A stretch of 64,000 nucleotides of DNA from Bradyrhizobium viridifuturi (GTDB lineage: Bacteria; Pseudomonadota; Alphaproteobacteria; Rhizobiales; Xanthobacteraceae): positions 1 through 64,000 of the forward strand of contig NZ_LGTB01000035.1 of NCBI RefSeq assembly GCF_001238275.1, in the 5' to 3' direction. A program made the position numbers and the translations under genes. Positions 37,353 to 46,645 of the stretch are shown piece by piece. The notes beneath the pieces are model-generated. The model was not told where the DNA came from. It saw only the letters and a list, made by a program, of their open reading frames with translations, and did not search any database. The first letter of the stretch is position 1. Each line of letters starts with the position of its first letter.

Positions 37353-39029
37353 TCAGAACCGCTCTGCGTCTTCATTCAGCTTGAGGGCCTCGACGCCCTC
37401 TTCGCGAACCGCCTGGAGGCTGCGCGGGTCGAGGTCGAGCGCACGCAGGATCGTCGGAGCGATCTGGGTGGTGAAGGTAGTCTCCTCGTTCGTCCTCGCA
37501 TGCTTGATGCGAGACGAGGAGACCAGCAGCAGGACATTGCGATCGTCCTTGGAGAAGCCGCCATGCTCGGCGAGCTTGCTGCCGCCCGTGCAGATGACGC
37601 CATGGTCGGTGATGGCGATGAAGTCCGGCACCCGGCTGTTGTGGAACGGATCTTCGTAGAGCTTGGTCAACTCGTCGCGGTCGAGCAGCTTCTGGATATG
37701 CAGATCGGCGGCGTGAGCCAGAATATAGGCCTTGGCGTCGGCATAATAGGGATTGCCGGTCGCCGGGTTGGTCGCCTGTTGCAGCTCCGGCGACAACCAG
37801 ACCAGCGCCTCGTCATCGCAGATCTCGAAGCCGTTGGCGCCGAAACCGGGCGCCTTGCTGTACAGGGCATCCGAGATCGCCACGCGATCCGCGAGGTTGA
37901 TCGGCGACTGGCCATGCTTGGCGCTGACGATGATCAGCGTCGAATCGTAGAGGTTTTGCGCCTTGAGCTCGTTGACGAACTTACCGAGTGCGTCGTCCAC
38001 GAATTGGAACTGCAGCGTGAGCGCATTGCCCGGCGTCGCGTTGGCGTCGGCGTATCCGCCGACCAGCGACTTGTCGCTGTCCGCGTGGCCGGCCTTGGCG
38101 AGCTTCTGGCCGACGCTGACCGCCTGGAAGTTCATGCCGAAGATCGCCGGGACCGGCTGACGCTGCGTTCGCGTGCCGTCGTAGCCGTCGATCCAGTTCA
38201 GTACCGCCTTCACCTTCAGCGAATCGTATGAACGAACGCCAGTGTAGCTGGTGGTGTAGTCGTCGCCGGGCTGGGCGCCTATGTCGATCGTGTCCTGCGA
38301 ATTGATCTCCGGCGTGAAGAGCTCGTCGAGGCCCTTGCCCGACGGGCCGGCGAGGTCCTCATAGGCCGGATGCTTGTCGGACCACGCCGTGCGCCTTCCG
38401 GCCTGCTTGATGACCTCGAAGATCGTGTTGGTGCGCACGTAGTCGTGCGGAAAGGCCGGGACGCACTGGCCATTCACCAGCCTGCGCTGCATGTGGTCGG
38501 GATCGAGCTGCGTATAGACCTGACCGAGCGTGCCGCCGGCGGTGTAGTCGGCGACCAGTCCGCTGGAATAATCAAAGGTCTTGTCGAGCGCCTCGAAGTT
38601 GGTCAGCTCGGTTCCTGCCGGGCTCACGCAGCCGGGGTCGTTGAGGCCCTGGCTGGTGTAGAAGGCCTTGGCCGGATACTCGGTGCGATCATAGCTGTCG
38701 TCATAGAACAGGCCGCCGCCCTTCGGCGTGGCGCCGGTGACCTGCGCGAGCATGCCCGGATAGCTGTCGGACGGAGCGGTGGTGTAGGCGTTCGGATAGA
38801 CGACGCCCTTGCCGGTGAGTTGAGCGAAGTTGCCGCCGGGACGGCTTTCGACCCAACGCTTCAAGTCGACGGCGTGCATGCCGTCGACGCTGATCAGCAG
38901 GACATGCTTGTAGCCGTGTCGCTGCGAATGCCCGTCGTCATCATCGGCATGCGCGACAGCGACGCCGCAAGCGAGCATGGCCGCCGCGATCGCGGCAGTC
39001 GACGAGAAATAGTCACGAAAACCACTCAT
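37353..39029 (-). CDS. Exported alkaline-phosphatase-superfamily (phosphodiesterase-like) protein
   Basis: The product is about 558 residues from the ATG at 39029, which has AGAGGGG upstream; a longer frame to 39344 lacks conserved sequence. The signal peptide ends AVAHADDDDGH. The metal/nucleophile strand is VLLISVDGMHAVDL, followed by NAYTTAPSDSYPGML, where a Thr or Ser is the nucleophile. Later metal ligands are AWSDKHPAYE, IIVSAKHGQSP and TDHGVICTGGSKLAEHGGF. This is the type I phosphodiesterase/nucleotide pyrophosphatase layout. The substrate is unknown; the gene stands alone before the terminator at 37257. Confidence 0.85.
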   Translation of the reverse strand: MSGFRDYFSSTAAIAAAMLACGVAVAHADDDDGHSQRHGYKHVLLISVDGMHAVDLKRWVESRPGGNFAQLTGKGVVYPNAYTTAPSDSYPGMLAQVTGATPKGGGLFYDDSYDRTEYPAKAFYTSQGLNDPGCVSPAGTELTNFEALDKTFDYSSGLVADYTAGGTLGQVYTQLDPDHMQRRLVNGQCVPAFPHDYVRTNTIFEVIKQAGRRTAWSDKHPAYEDLAGPSGKGLDELFTPEINSQDTIDIGAQPGDDYTTSYTGVRSYDSLKVKAVLNWIDGYDGTRTQRQPVPAIFGMNFQAVSVGQKLAKAGHADSDKSLVGGYADANATPGNALTLQFQFVDDALGKFVNELKAQNLYDSTLIIVSAKHGQSPINLADRVAISDALYSKAPGFGANGFEICDDEALVWLSPELQQATNPATGNPYYADAKAYILAHAADLHIQKLLDRDELTKLYEDPFHNSRVPDFIAITDHGVICTGGSKLAEHGGFSKDDRNVLLLVSSSRIKHARTNEETTFTTQIAPTILRALDLDPRSLQAVREEGVEALKLNEDAERF

Positions 39030-39073
39030 GAGTTCGCCCCTCTCTGTTTCCGGTAGGATTGGATTCGCCTGCG

Positions 39074-39100
39074 CTGGCCGCGACAACTTGTCGCGGCCAG
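39074..39100. repeat. 12-bp perfect inverted repeat upstream of the phosphatase gene
   Basis: CTGGCCGCGACA, a 3-base loop and TGTCGCGGCCAG form a stable hairpin 45 bases before the phosphatase start. It has no T run on either side, so it is more likely an operator or a leader hairpin than an intrinsic terminator. Confidence 0.55.
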
Positions 39101-39249
39101 TTGACGGTGGGATGACGCTTTCGTGCGAGTTCGATGACCGTGGCCGGGGCCGACCACTATCCAATGTTCGCGGAATTTGATCGCGGCGGCTGCCGGCTCC
39201 TTTGCATGGGGTTGTTTTCGATATTTTTACCGGGAGCCGGCGGACGAGG

Positions 39250-40101
39250 TCACCCGGACCGAGCGGCTTCGCGCAAATGCCGCTCGATCGTGGCGTCGAC
39301 CTCGTCGGGATGGTCCACTTGGGGCAGGTGGCCGGCGCCGGCAATGATGGCCAGCCGGCAATCGAGCAACGCCGCGAGATCCGTCATCGGCTGCACCAGC
39401 AACTGGTCGTTTGCGCCTACGATCATCGTCAGCGGCACCTGCAGCGTCCTCACGCCATCGAGATAGGCGAGCGACTGGATGGCGCGGGCACAGCCGACGA
39501 AACCTTCCGGATTGGTCTCGTTGATGCAGTCGAGCAGTGCGGTGGCGATCGCCGGATGCGCATCGAGAAAGGCGCCTCCGAACCAGCGCTCCGCAGTCGG
39601 CGCCGCCAGCGGCGCAATGCCCCGCGCCTGCACCAGCGCGATGCGGTCGTCCCATGCGACGGCGAACGGCGGCGGCGCATCGGCCCTTGCTGCGATCACG
39701 CACAGGCTGAGGAGACGGCCCGGATGGCGCACGCCGAGGCCGAACGCCGTCATGCCGCCCTGCGAGACGCCGATCACGTGCGCCCGCGCGATGCTGAAAT
39801 GATCAAGCACGGCGATCGCATCCGCGACCAGATCATCCATGGCATAGGGCCCGCGCGGCGCCTCGGATTGTCCGTGACCCCGGCTGTCGAGCGCGAGCAC
39901 ACGATGGCCGCGAGCGGCAAGCGCGAGGGCCTGGCGGTGCCAGATCGCGCTGCTGGTCAGGATCGAATGGCACAGCAGCGCCGGCGCGCCGTGCTCCGCT
40001 CCGCCGACACGGACGCTAAGCCGTCCGTGCGGCCCCTGCACATCGTGCCGGACAAAGTCCTGCCATGCGGCGGTTACGATCGGGGCCACCTCAGTCGACA
40101 A
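39250..40101 (-). CDS. Alpha/beta hydrolase, PcaD- or NicD-like
   Basis: The product is about 283 residues. LALDSRGHGQSEAP, the nucleophile elbow HVIGVSQGGMTAFGL, IVGANDQLL and AGAGHLPQVDHP give the Ser-Asp-His triad in canonical order. The sequence is close in style to 3-oxoadipate enol-lactonases (PcaD). Given the NicC-like monooxygenase in the same operon, an N-formylmaleamate deformylase (NicD-like) role is equally possible. It overlaps the decarboxylase-like gene by 11 bases and is last in the operon. Confidence 0.8.
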   Translation of the reverse strand: MSTEVAPIVTAAWQDFVRHDVQGPHGRLSVRVGGAEHGAPALLCHSILTSSAIWHRQALALAARGHRVLALDSRGHGQSEAPRGPYAMDDLVADAIAVLDHFSIARAHVIGVSQGGMTAFGLGVRHPGRLLSLCVIAARADAPPPFAVAWDDRIALVQARGIAPLAAPTAERWFGGAFLDAHPAIATALLDCINETNPEGFVGCARAIQSLAYLDGVRTLQVPLTMIVGANDQLLVQPMTDLAALLDCRLAIIAGAGHLPQVDHPDEVDATIERHLREAARSG

Positions 40102-40501
40102 GGCCCATCTCCGCGAACACGTCCTTGGCGATGCGGAAGCTGTCGAGCCCGGCGGGCATGCCGCAATAGACCGCGATCTGCAGGAACACCTCGCGCAGCT
40201 CGGTCTTGCTCAGCCCGTTGTTGAGCGCGCCGCGGATATGCACCTTCAGCTCGTGCGGCCGGTTGAGCGCGGCGATCATGCCGAGGTTGAGCAGGCTGCG
40301 GCTGCGCTTGTCGAGGTCGGGGCGATTCCAGATCTCATCCCAGCAATATTCGGTGGCGAGCTTCTGGATCGGCCAGTTGAAATCGTCGGCCGACTTCAGC
40401 GAGCGCTCGACATAGGCGTCGCCAAGCACGGTGCGGCGGGTCTGCAGGCCGCGTTCGAACTTCTCGCCGCGGGGGTTTGCGTCGGTCATCATTGTCTCCA
40501 T
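40091..40501 (-). CDS. Carboxymuconolactone decarboxylase family protein
   Basis: The product is about 136 residues, the usual size of PcaC. KFERGLQTRRTVLGDAYVER, SRSLLNLGMIAALNRPHELK and EVFLQIAVYCGMPAGLDSF follow the family, including the His in the HIRGALNNGLS region. It lacks the CxxC of AhpD peroxidases, favouring a decarboxylase-like role. It is 12 bases downstream of the FAD monooxygenase gene and overlaps the hydrolase gene, so one catabolic transcript is likely. Confidence 0.85.
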   Translation of the reverse strand: METMMTDANPRGEKFERGLQTRRTVLGDAYVERSLKSADDFNWPIQKLATEYCWDEIWNRPDLDKRSRSLLNLGMIAALNRPHELKVHIRGALNNGLSKTELREVFLQIAVYCGMPAGLDSFRIAKDVFAEMGLVD

Positions 40502-40513
40502 TTCGACTTGCGG

Positions 40514-41656
40514 TTACGCCAGTGCCGGCTCGGCAAGCGGCGTGGTCCAGGCGTCGTAGCCGTAGACCCAGTCCGGATCGGTCGGGTTCTTGAGCCAGGT
40601 GTTGGTGCGCGAACTCGCCTGCACGCGCGAGGTTCTGGGCTTGCGGGTCGCCTCGAAGCGGCGGAAGGCCTCGGTGACGCCGTCGCGTTCGACGCCACTG
40701 AGGCAGCGCGACAGCACCGCCGCGTCCTCGATCGCCATTGCCGCGCCCTGCGCCATGTAAGGCGTCATCGGATGGCAGGCGTCGCCGAGCAGCGTGATAT
40801 TGCCCTCGCTCCAGCGCGGCAGCGGGTCGCGATCGACCAGCGCCCATTTGTGCACCGACGGGCAAGCCTCCAGCACCTTGCGGACCTGGGGATGGAAGCC
40901 CTCGAACGCCTTGCGCAGTTCGTTGACGTCGCCGGTCGCCGACCAGGATTCCACGGTGAAGCCGGGCTCCGGCTGGCTGGTGACGAAGTAGACCTCGCTG
41001 CGATCGGGCTTGACGTAATAGATGACGATGTGGCGATCCGGCCCCCACCATTTGGTGCAGTCGTCGATCGGATAGCCGTTGAGCAGCGATGCCGGGAACA
41101 CGGTGCGGTAGGCGATGCGACCGGTGAAGTTTGGCTCATCGCGGCCGAACAGCCGCTCCTTGACAAAGGAATGCACGCCGTCGGCGGCGACCACGGCATC
41201 CACGATTGTGGCATGGCCGTTGGCGAAGGTCAGCGCCACCGCGCTGTCGGCGCGATGTTCGATTGCGGTCAGCTTGTGATCGAGGCGGATGAGGTTGCCG
41301 GGCACGGCGCTGGCGAGTGCCGCATGCAGGTCGCCGCGATGTCCGAGCAGATAGGGCGTGCCATAGCGCTCCTCGGCGGACGGCCCGAACACCATGTCGA
41401 AGCGCACCTCGCCGGTGTCGTATTCCTTGTTGTTCCAGGAGCGCGGATAGAACGCCTCGCGGCGCAGCATCGGCTCGAGGTCCCACGCCCGCATCACCTT
41501 CATGGCGTTGCAGCCGATCTGGATGCCGGCGCCGAGCCGGGTGAAGCGCTGGGCCTGTTCGTACACCGTGACATCGATGCCTGCGCGGCTCAGCGCCGCG
41601 GCCGAGGCCAGTCCGCCCATGCCGGCGCCGATCACCGCCACCGAAAGTCTGCTCAT
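40514..41656 (-). CDS. FAD-dependent monooxygenase, NicC-like
   Basis: The product is about 380 residues. The FAD-binding GAGMGGLASAAALSRAG, VVAADGVHSFVKE (DG motif) and LLGDACHPMTPYMAQGAAMA (GD motif) define a class A flavoprotein hydroxylase. The C-terminus NTWLKNPTDPDWVYGYDAW closely matches the end of 6-hydroxynicotinate 3-monooxygenase (NicC) as I recall it, as does HRGDLHAAL. So ring hydroxylation of a pyridine or related aromatic acid, with decarboxylation, is the best guess. It leads the operon with PcaC-like and PcaD/NicD-like genes. No gene for the earlier nicotinate steps is in view. Confidence 0.8.
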   Translation of the reverse strand: MSRLSVAVIGAGMGGLASAAALSRAGIDVTVYEQAQRFTRLGAGIQIGCNAMKVMRAWDLEPMLRREAFYPRSWNNKEYDTGEVRFDMVFGPSAEERYGTPYLLGHRGDLHAALASAVPGNLIRLDHKLTAIEHRADSAVALTFANGHATIVDAVVAADGVHSFVKERLFGRDEPNFTGRIAYRTVFPASLLNGYPIDDCTKWWGPDRHIVIYYVKPDRSEVYFVTSQPEPGFTVESWSATGDVNELRKAFEGFHPQVRKVLEACPSVHKWALVDRDPLPRWSEGNITLLGDACHPMTPYMAQGAAMAIEDAAVLSRCLSGVERDGVTEAFRRFEATRKPRTSRVQASSRTNTWLKNPTDPDWVYGYDAWTTPLAEPALA

Positions 41657-41761
41657 TGTCGTTCCTCACAGCTAGCGCCGGTTGACGGACCGGCTTCCCC
41701 GTCCTTGTCGGCCAAAGGGGAGGCGCCCGCAAACGAGTAATGCTGACGGAGCGTGAGGTGG

Positions 41762-41790
41762 GCTCACGCGGCCGGCACCGGCCTGTGAGC
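41762..41790. promoter_or_regulatory. Imperfect palindrome between divergent catabolic operon and dctA
   Basis: GCTCAC and GTGAGC flank GGCCGG and CGGCC with a one-base asymmetry. It lies in the 271-base divergent region, about 105 bases from the monooxygenase start and 140 bases from the dctA start. A binding site for the nearby LysR protein is possible but not shown. Confidence 0.35.
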
Positions 41791-41927
41791 TGAGGTCACG
41801 CTGCCTGAGCTTAACTCGTTTGCGCTTCGCGCCATCGCCCGCCAACGTCGCGCCGCTGCTGCAACGGCGCGTCTGCCGACGCTGCCTGCTGCGCGGCCAA
41901 CATCAAGACTTCCGAGGATCGCCGCCC

Positions 41928-43244
41928 ATGTCCACGATCACCAATGACGGTGCTGCCCGTCTCGACGTCGCAGCAGCCCCCTGGCATACGCGTCTCTATG
42001 TCCAGGTGCTGATCGGCATCGCGCTCGGCGTGCTGGTCGGCTATCTCTGGCCGGATGCTGGCGCGGCGCTGAAGCCGCTCGGCGACGCGCTGATCAAGAT
42101 GATCAAGATGGCGATCGCGCCGATCGTCTTCCTCACCGTGGTGCACGGCATTGCGAGCCTCGGCGACATGCGCAAGGCCGGACGGATTGGCGTCAAGACC
42201 CTGATCTATTTCGAGGTGGCCACCACGGCGGCGCTGATCCTCGGCCTGATCGTGATCAATCTGGCACGGCCCGGCGCCGGCATGCACGTCTCGCCGGAAT
42301 CGCTGGATTCCCGGCTTGTCGCTTCCTACGTCACGCAATCGCACGAGCAGACCGTGGTCGGCTTCCTGATCAACGTGATCCCGTCGACGATCGGTGGTGC
42401 GTTCACCAGCGGCGACACGCTGCAGGTGCTGTTTTTTGCGGTGCTGTTCGGCATCGCCCTGCAACGCTATGGCGAGAACGGCAAGCCGGTGCTGGTGGCG
42501 ATCGAGAAGCTGTCGAAGATCCTGTTCATCCTGATCGGCATGATCATGCGGATCGCGCCGATTGGCGCATTCGGCGCCATGGCCTTCACCATCGGCAAAT
42601 ATGGCGTCGGCTCGATCGTCGCGCTGTCGCACTTCATGCTGGTATTCTATCTCACCTGCGTGCTGTTCGTGGTCCTCGGGCTCGGCATCGTCTCGCGTCT
42701 TGCGGGTTTCAGCATCTTCAAGCTGATCCGTTATCTCCGCGAAGAGCTGCTGCTGGTGCTCGGGCTGTCGGGTTCGGAATCGGTGATGCCGCGCTTCATC
42801 GACAAGATGAAGGCCGCCGGCTGCGCCGAATCGACCGTCGGCCTCGTGATCCCGACCGGCTACACCTTCAATCTCGACGGCACCTGCATCTATCTGACCA
42901 TGGCTGCCGTATTCCTCGCCCAGGCCACCGACACGCCGATGTCGCTCGTGCAGCAGATCGGTCTCGTCGTGGTGTGCCTGCTGACGTCGAAGGGCGCGGC
43001 TGCCGTGCCGGGCAGCGGCTTCATCGTGCTCGCTGCGACGCTGGGCTCGATCGGCCATGTGCCGGTGGCAAGCATCGCGCTGCTGCTCGGCATCGACCGC
43101 TTCATGTCGGAGGCGCGTGCGCTGACCAACTTCATCGGAACCGCGGTCGCGACCGTGGTGGTGGCGCGCTGGGAAGGTGACCTCGACCGCGCCCAATTCG
43201 TCCGCGCCCTCGACAATCCGGACGCCGCGACGCTATCCTCCTGA
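41928..43244 (+). CDS. dctA: C4-dicarboxylate:cation symporter (DctA/GltP family)
   Basis: The product is about 438 residues from the ATG at 41928; GAGG lies upstream and the extension to 41820 has no conserved sequence. It has the DAACS-family layout with helix starts LYVQVLIGIALGVLVGYLWP and MIKMAIAPIVFLTVVHGI. The substrate-site motifs are LGLSGSESVMPRF (usually SSSESVLP), GYTFNLDGTCIY and TSKGAAAVPGSGF. It imports succinate, fumarate, malate or a related acid. Its position beside the ring-cleavage genes suggests uptake of an acid linked to that pathway. Confidence 0.9.
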   Translation: MSTITNDGAARLDVAAAPWHTRLYVQVLIGIALGVLVGYLWPDAGAALKPLGDALIKMIKMAIAPIVFLTVVHGIASLGDMRKAGRIGVKTLIYFEVATTAALILGLIVINLARPGAGMHVSPESLDSRLVASYVTQSHEQTVVGFLINVIPSTIGGAFTSGDTLQVLFFAVLFGIALQRYGENGKPVLVAIEKLSKILFILIGMIMRIAPIGAFGAMAFTIGKYGVGSIVALSHFMLVFYLTCVLFVVLGLGIVSRLAGFSIFKLIRYLREELLLVLGLSGSESVMPRFIDKMKAAGCAESTVGLVIPTGYTFNLDGTCIYLTMAAVFLAQATDTPMSLVQQIGLVVVCLLTSKGAAAVPGSGFIVLAATLGSIGHVPVASIALLLGIDRFMSEARALTNFIGTAVATVVVARWEGDLDRAQFVRALDNPDAATLSS

Positions 43245-43268
43245 GCCTTCCGGAGAGGCGACAGGATC

Positions 43269-44198
43269 ATGAGAAAGTTGCCACCGCTCAACGCGGTGCG
43301 AACATTCGAGGCGGCCGCACGGCATGTCAGTTTCACCAAGGCCGCCGAAGAGCTGCTCGTGACCCATGGCGCCGTCAGCCGCCAGGTCGCGCTTCTGGAG
43401 GACTGGTTCGGCGTCAAGCTGTTTCGCCGCGCGCCTTCGCAACTGACGCTGACCGCGGCCGGGCAGATCTATTATCGCGAGGTCACGGCGATTCTCGATC
43501 GCCTCGCGCTCGCCTCGATGGACATGAAGCAGTACGGCTCGCCGTCGGTGCTGCGCGTCAGTGCACCGCCGACCTTTGCGATGCGCTGGCTGATCCGCCG
43601 CATCGCCTCGTTTCAGCGCATGCGCGCCGATGTCGAGCTGCGACTGTTGACCTCGATCGGGCCGCTCAACGTCAACGACCGCTCGTTCGACGTCGCGATC
43701 CGCGGCAATGTCGGCGAGCCGGTCGGCTGGATGTCGCAGCACTTCATGACCGAGCTGATCGCGCCAGTCTGCCATGTCGACCTGCTGACGCGCGGGCGGC
43801 TCGCTACCCCGGATGACCTGCGGCATCACACCCTCATCACCTATCTGACCGAGCCCTATGATTGGCCGCGCTGGCTGGCGCAGGCCGGCGGCGAGATGAG
43901 CGCGGATCAGGAGACGCTGCGGTTCGAGCAGATGTTCTTCGCGCTGCAGGCAACGATCGAGCGCATCGGCATCGGGCTGTTTCCGCTGTTCCTGGTGATC
44001 GACGAATTGATGGCCGGCCAGCTCTGCCTGCCGTTCGGCGATCTCGGATTGCGCAAGCGCGAGTACCGCTCGTTCTATCTCGCCGACAATGAAAGCGCCG
44101 GCGCGATCGCCGACTTCACCGCATGGCTCGCCGACGCCGGGCGCGAGACCGAGCAATTCATGATGGATTGGGGCGCGTCGAAGGGCTGGAGCTTCTAG
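43269..44198 (+). CDS. LysR-type regulator, GcvA-like
   Basis: The product is about 309 residues. The N-terminal winged HTH (LNAVRTFEAAARHVSFTKAA and THGAVSRQVALLEDWFGVKL) and LTLTAAGQIYYREV are typical of the GcvA-type LysR branch. The effector domain follows (DRSFDVAIRGN; IGIGLFPLFLVIDELMAGQL). It starts 25 bases after dctA on the same strand, with GGAG upstream. It is the obvious candidate regulator for dctA and the divergent catabolic operon. Confidence 0.92.
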   Translation: MRKLPPLNAVRTFEAAARHVSFTKAAEELLVTHGAVSRQVALLEDWFGVKLFRRAPSQLTLTAAGQIYYREVTAILDRLALASMDMKQYGSPSVLRVSAPPTFAMRWLIRRIASFQRMRADVELRLLTSIGPLNVNDRSFDVAIRGNVGEPVGWMSQHFMTELIAPVCHVDLLTRGRLATPDDLRHHTLITYLTEPYDWPRWLAQAGGEMSADQETLRFEQMFFALQATIERIGIGLFPLFLVIDELMAGQLCLPFGDLGLRKREYRSFYLADNESAGAIADFTAWLADAGRETEQFMMDWGASKGWSF

Positions 44199-44234
44199 CC
44201 AGGCGGCTCTATGACAGCATCAGGGGGAACGCGC

Positions 44235-45219
44235 ATGCCCAACATGTCTCGCCGGCCATTCCTGCAATTCGCGCTCGGTGCCGCGACGCTGCCGCTGGCT
44301 TTGCGCGGCGCGGGCGCGAAACCATGGCGCGCCCGATCACCATGATCGTGCCGTTCGCCGCCGGCGGCCGACCGATGTGCTGGCGCGGATCCTCGCCGAA
44401 TACATGCGCAACGCGGTCGGCCATCCCGTCATCATCGAAAATATCACCGGCGCTTCCGGCACCGTGGCGGGGCTGCGCGCCTCGCGTGCGGCGCCAGACG
44501 GATCAACGATCACGATCGGACATTGGGGCACGCATTGCCTCAATGGCGCGGTCTATCAGCTGCAGTATGACGTGCGCGAGTTCGCGCCGGTCGCGCTGAT
44601 CGCGAGCGGGCCGCAGCTCATCATCGGCCGCCCGGATCTGCCCGCGAAGAATCTCAAGGAGCTGATCGCCTGGCTCAAGGCGAATGGCGACAAGGCGACG
44701 GCAGGCACCGCAGGTCCCGGATCGGGCGCGCATGTCGCCGGCGTGTTCTTTCAGCAGTTGACGAACACGAACTTCTCTTTCGTGCCTTATCGCGGCGCCG
44801 GTCCCGCGCTGAACGATCTGATGGCCGGGCATATCGACATCATGTTCGATCAGGCCTCCAACTCGCTGCCGCAAGTGGGCAGCGGAACCGTGAAGGCCTT
44901 CGCGGTGACGGCGCCGTCACGGCTTGCATCGGCTCCCGATATTCCAACGGTCGATGAAGCCGGATTGCCGGGGCTCTACATCGCCTATTGGCACGGCATC
45001 TGGGCACCGAAGGGCACACCCGCCGATATCGTGTCGACGCTGTCGAAGGCTGTCATGTCGGCGCTCGCCGAACCCGCCGTCAGGCAACGTTTCGCCGAAC
45101 TCGGGCAGGAGATCCCGCCGCCGGACAAACAGGCCCCCGCCGCGCTGCGCGACCATCAGGCCGCCGAGATCGAGAAATGGTGGCCGATCGTCAAGTCGGC
45201 CAACATTAAGGCGGAATAG
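44235..45219 (+). pseudogene. TctC-family substrate-binding protein, two 1-base frameshifts
   Basis: The first frame from the ATG at 44235 encodes a Tat-like or Sec signal (SRRPFLQFALGAATLPLAL). Near 44318 a missing base shifts the frame; restoring C gives GAGAQTMARPITMIVPF. Near 44367 a second missing C in GGCCCGACC, when restored, gives FAAGGPTDVLARILAEY, the TctC hallmark. From there the rest is intact (ITGASGTVAGLRASRAAPDG, GTAGPGSGAHVAG, SFVPYRGAGPALNDLMAG). The joined length of about 328 residues is normal for the family. These proteins bind tricarboxylates or aromatic acids in the periplasm. No TctA/TctB genes lie beside it, as is common for such orphans. Confidence 0.85.
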
Positions 45220-45316
45220 ATTCCGCCACGACATTCCGTAAGCTCGAAAGCGGACCGGGATCAGCGGTATCCCCTGCCGTTTCAAACTTTTGGCGTAGGT
45301 CGAAGGTCAGGCGTCT

Positions 45317-45334
45317 CTGTCATCCCATCGTCAT
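45317..45334 (+). promoter_or_regulatory. Pho box (PhoB-binding site) upstream of pstS
   Basis: CTGTCAT, four bases, TCGTCAT: two 7-base half-sites with the canonical 11-base spacing. The first is a perfect match and the second matches 5 of 7. It lies about 80 bases before the pstS start, as expected for phosphate-starvation control. Confidence 0.7.
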
Positions 45335-45412
45335 CGGCGTTCGGAAAAACGGTGCCGCCGTTAACGAGTGCATCGAGTGCGCGAGACCTCTCGCCTTTCT
45401 ACGGAGATCAAC

Positions 45413-46422
45413 ATGAAATTCGTCAAGTCGATCGTGGCCGCCGGTCTGGTGGTCATGGCTACGCCCAGCTTCGCAGCCGACATCACCGGTGCCGGTTCGA
45501 CCTTCATCTTCCCTGTGCTGTCCAAGTGGGCTGACGCCTACAAGAAGGATGCCGGCAGCAGCGTGAACTACCAGCGATCGGCTCGGGTGCCGGCATCAAG
45601 CAGATCGAAGCCAATACCGTGACCTTCGGTGCGACCGACGCGCCGCTGAAGTCCGACCAGCTGCAGAAGGACGGCCTTGCGCAGTGGCCGATGATCATGG
45701 GCGCGATCGTGCCGGTGGTGAACCTCGAAGGCGTGAAGGCCGGCGATCTGGTGCTCGACGGTCCGACGCTTGCCAACATCTTCCTCGGCAAGATCACCAA
45801 ATGGGATGATGCGGCGATCAAGAAGCTTAACCCGAAGGCCAAGCTGCCGTCCGAAGCGATCGCGGTCGTGCATCGCGCCGACGGTTCGGGAACGACCTTC
45901 AACTTCACCGACTATCTGAGCAAGGTCAGCCCGGACTGGAAGAGCAAGGTCGGTTCCGGCACCGCCGTCGAGTGGCCGGTCGGCGTCGGCGCCAAGGGCA
46001 ACGAAGGCGTCGCGGGCAACATCGCGCAGGCCAAGAACTCGATCGGTTACGTCGAATATGCCTATGCCAAGCAGAACAAGCTGACCTACACCGCCTTGAT
46101 CAACAAGGCCGGCAAGACCATCCAGCCGACCAACGAAGCGTTCCAGGCGGCTGCGTCGAATGCCGACTGGACCAACGCGCCCGGCTACTACCTGATCCTG
46201 ACCGACCAGCCGGGCGACAAGTCCTGGCCGATCGTCGCATCGACCTTCATCCTGTTGCACAAGGACGGGAGCGACAAGGCGGCCTCGAAGGAAGCGCTCA
46301 AGTTCTTCAAGTTTGCCTTCGAGAAGGGTGCCAAGAGCGCCGAGGAGCTCGACTACATCCCGATGCCCGACAGCGTCGTGAAGCAGATCGAGAAGACCTG
46401 GGCTGCCGACGTGAAGAGCTGA
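45413..46422 (+). pseudogene. pstS: Phosphate-binding protein PstS, 1-base frameshift
   Basis: PstS binds phosphate in the periplasm for the PstCAB transporter. The ATG at 45413 (GGAG upstream) begins a signal peptide ending SFAADITGAGSTFIFPVL. The frame is lost after 45574. Inserting T (CAG TCG ATC) gives NYQSIGSGAGIKQIEANTV and joins the intact remainder (FGATDAPLKSDQL, VHRADGSGTTFNFTDYL, GNEGVAGNIAQAKNSIGYVEYAYA). The repaired length of about 336 residues is typical. A Pho box precedes it and a strong terminator follows, so it is transcribed alone and pstCAB must be elsewhere. Loss of PstS in a healthy isolate would be surprising, favouring a sequence error. Confidence 0.9.
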
Positions 46423-46450
46423 GACGCTCCTGCAGGCACGCGCAATCGCA

Positions 46451-46485
46451 AGAGCCGGCGTCGATCGACGCCGGCTCTTTTGTTT
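46451..46485 (+). terminator. Rho-independent terminator of pstS
   Basis: A 14-base perfect inverted repeat (AGAGCCGGCGTCGA at 46451-46464 and its complement at 46465-46478) is followed by TTTGTTT, 29 bases after the pstS stop. Confidence 0.85.
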
Positions 46486-46607
46486 GGCCAGCGTGACCTC
46501 ACGCGGGCGCGCGGAATGCAAATTTGCTCCGGGTTTCGCGTAATGGGCTGAGATAAAAGGGTTTTCTGCCGGAGATTCGTTGCGCGTGTCCCCTTGAATA
46601 GTCAGAT

Positions 46608-46645
46608 CTTGTCCATATATGTCCAACTGAACATATATGGACAAG
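46608..46645. promoter_or_regulatory. 38-bp palindromic operator at the start of the TetR gene
   Basis: CTTGTCCATATATGT (46608-46622) and its exact complement (46631-46645) flank an 8-base spacer. The right arm ends at the ATG at 46646 and contains the only SD-like GGA, so a bound TetR dimer, or a hairpin in the RNA, would cover the ribosome site. This is the expected form of a TetR autoregulatory site. Confidence 0.8.
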
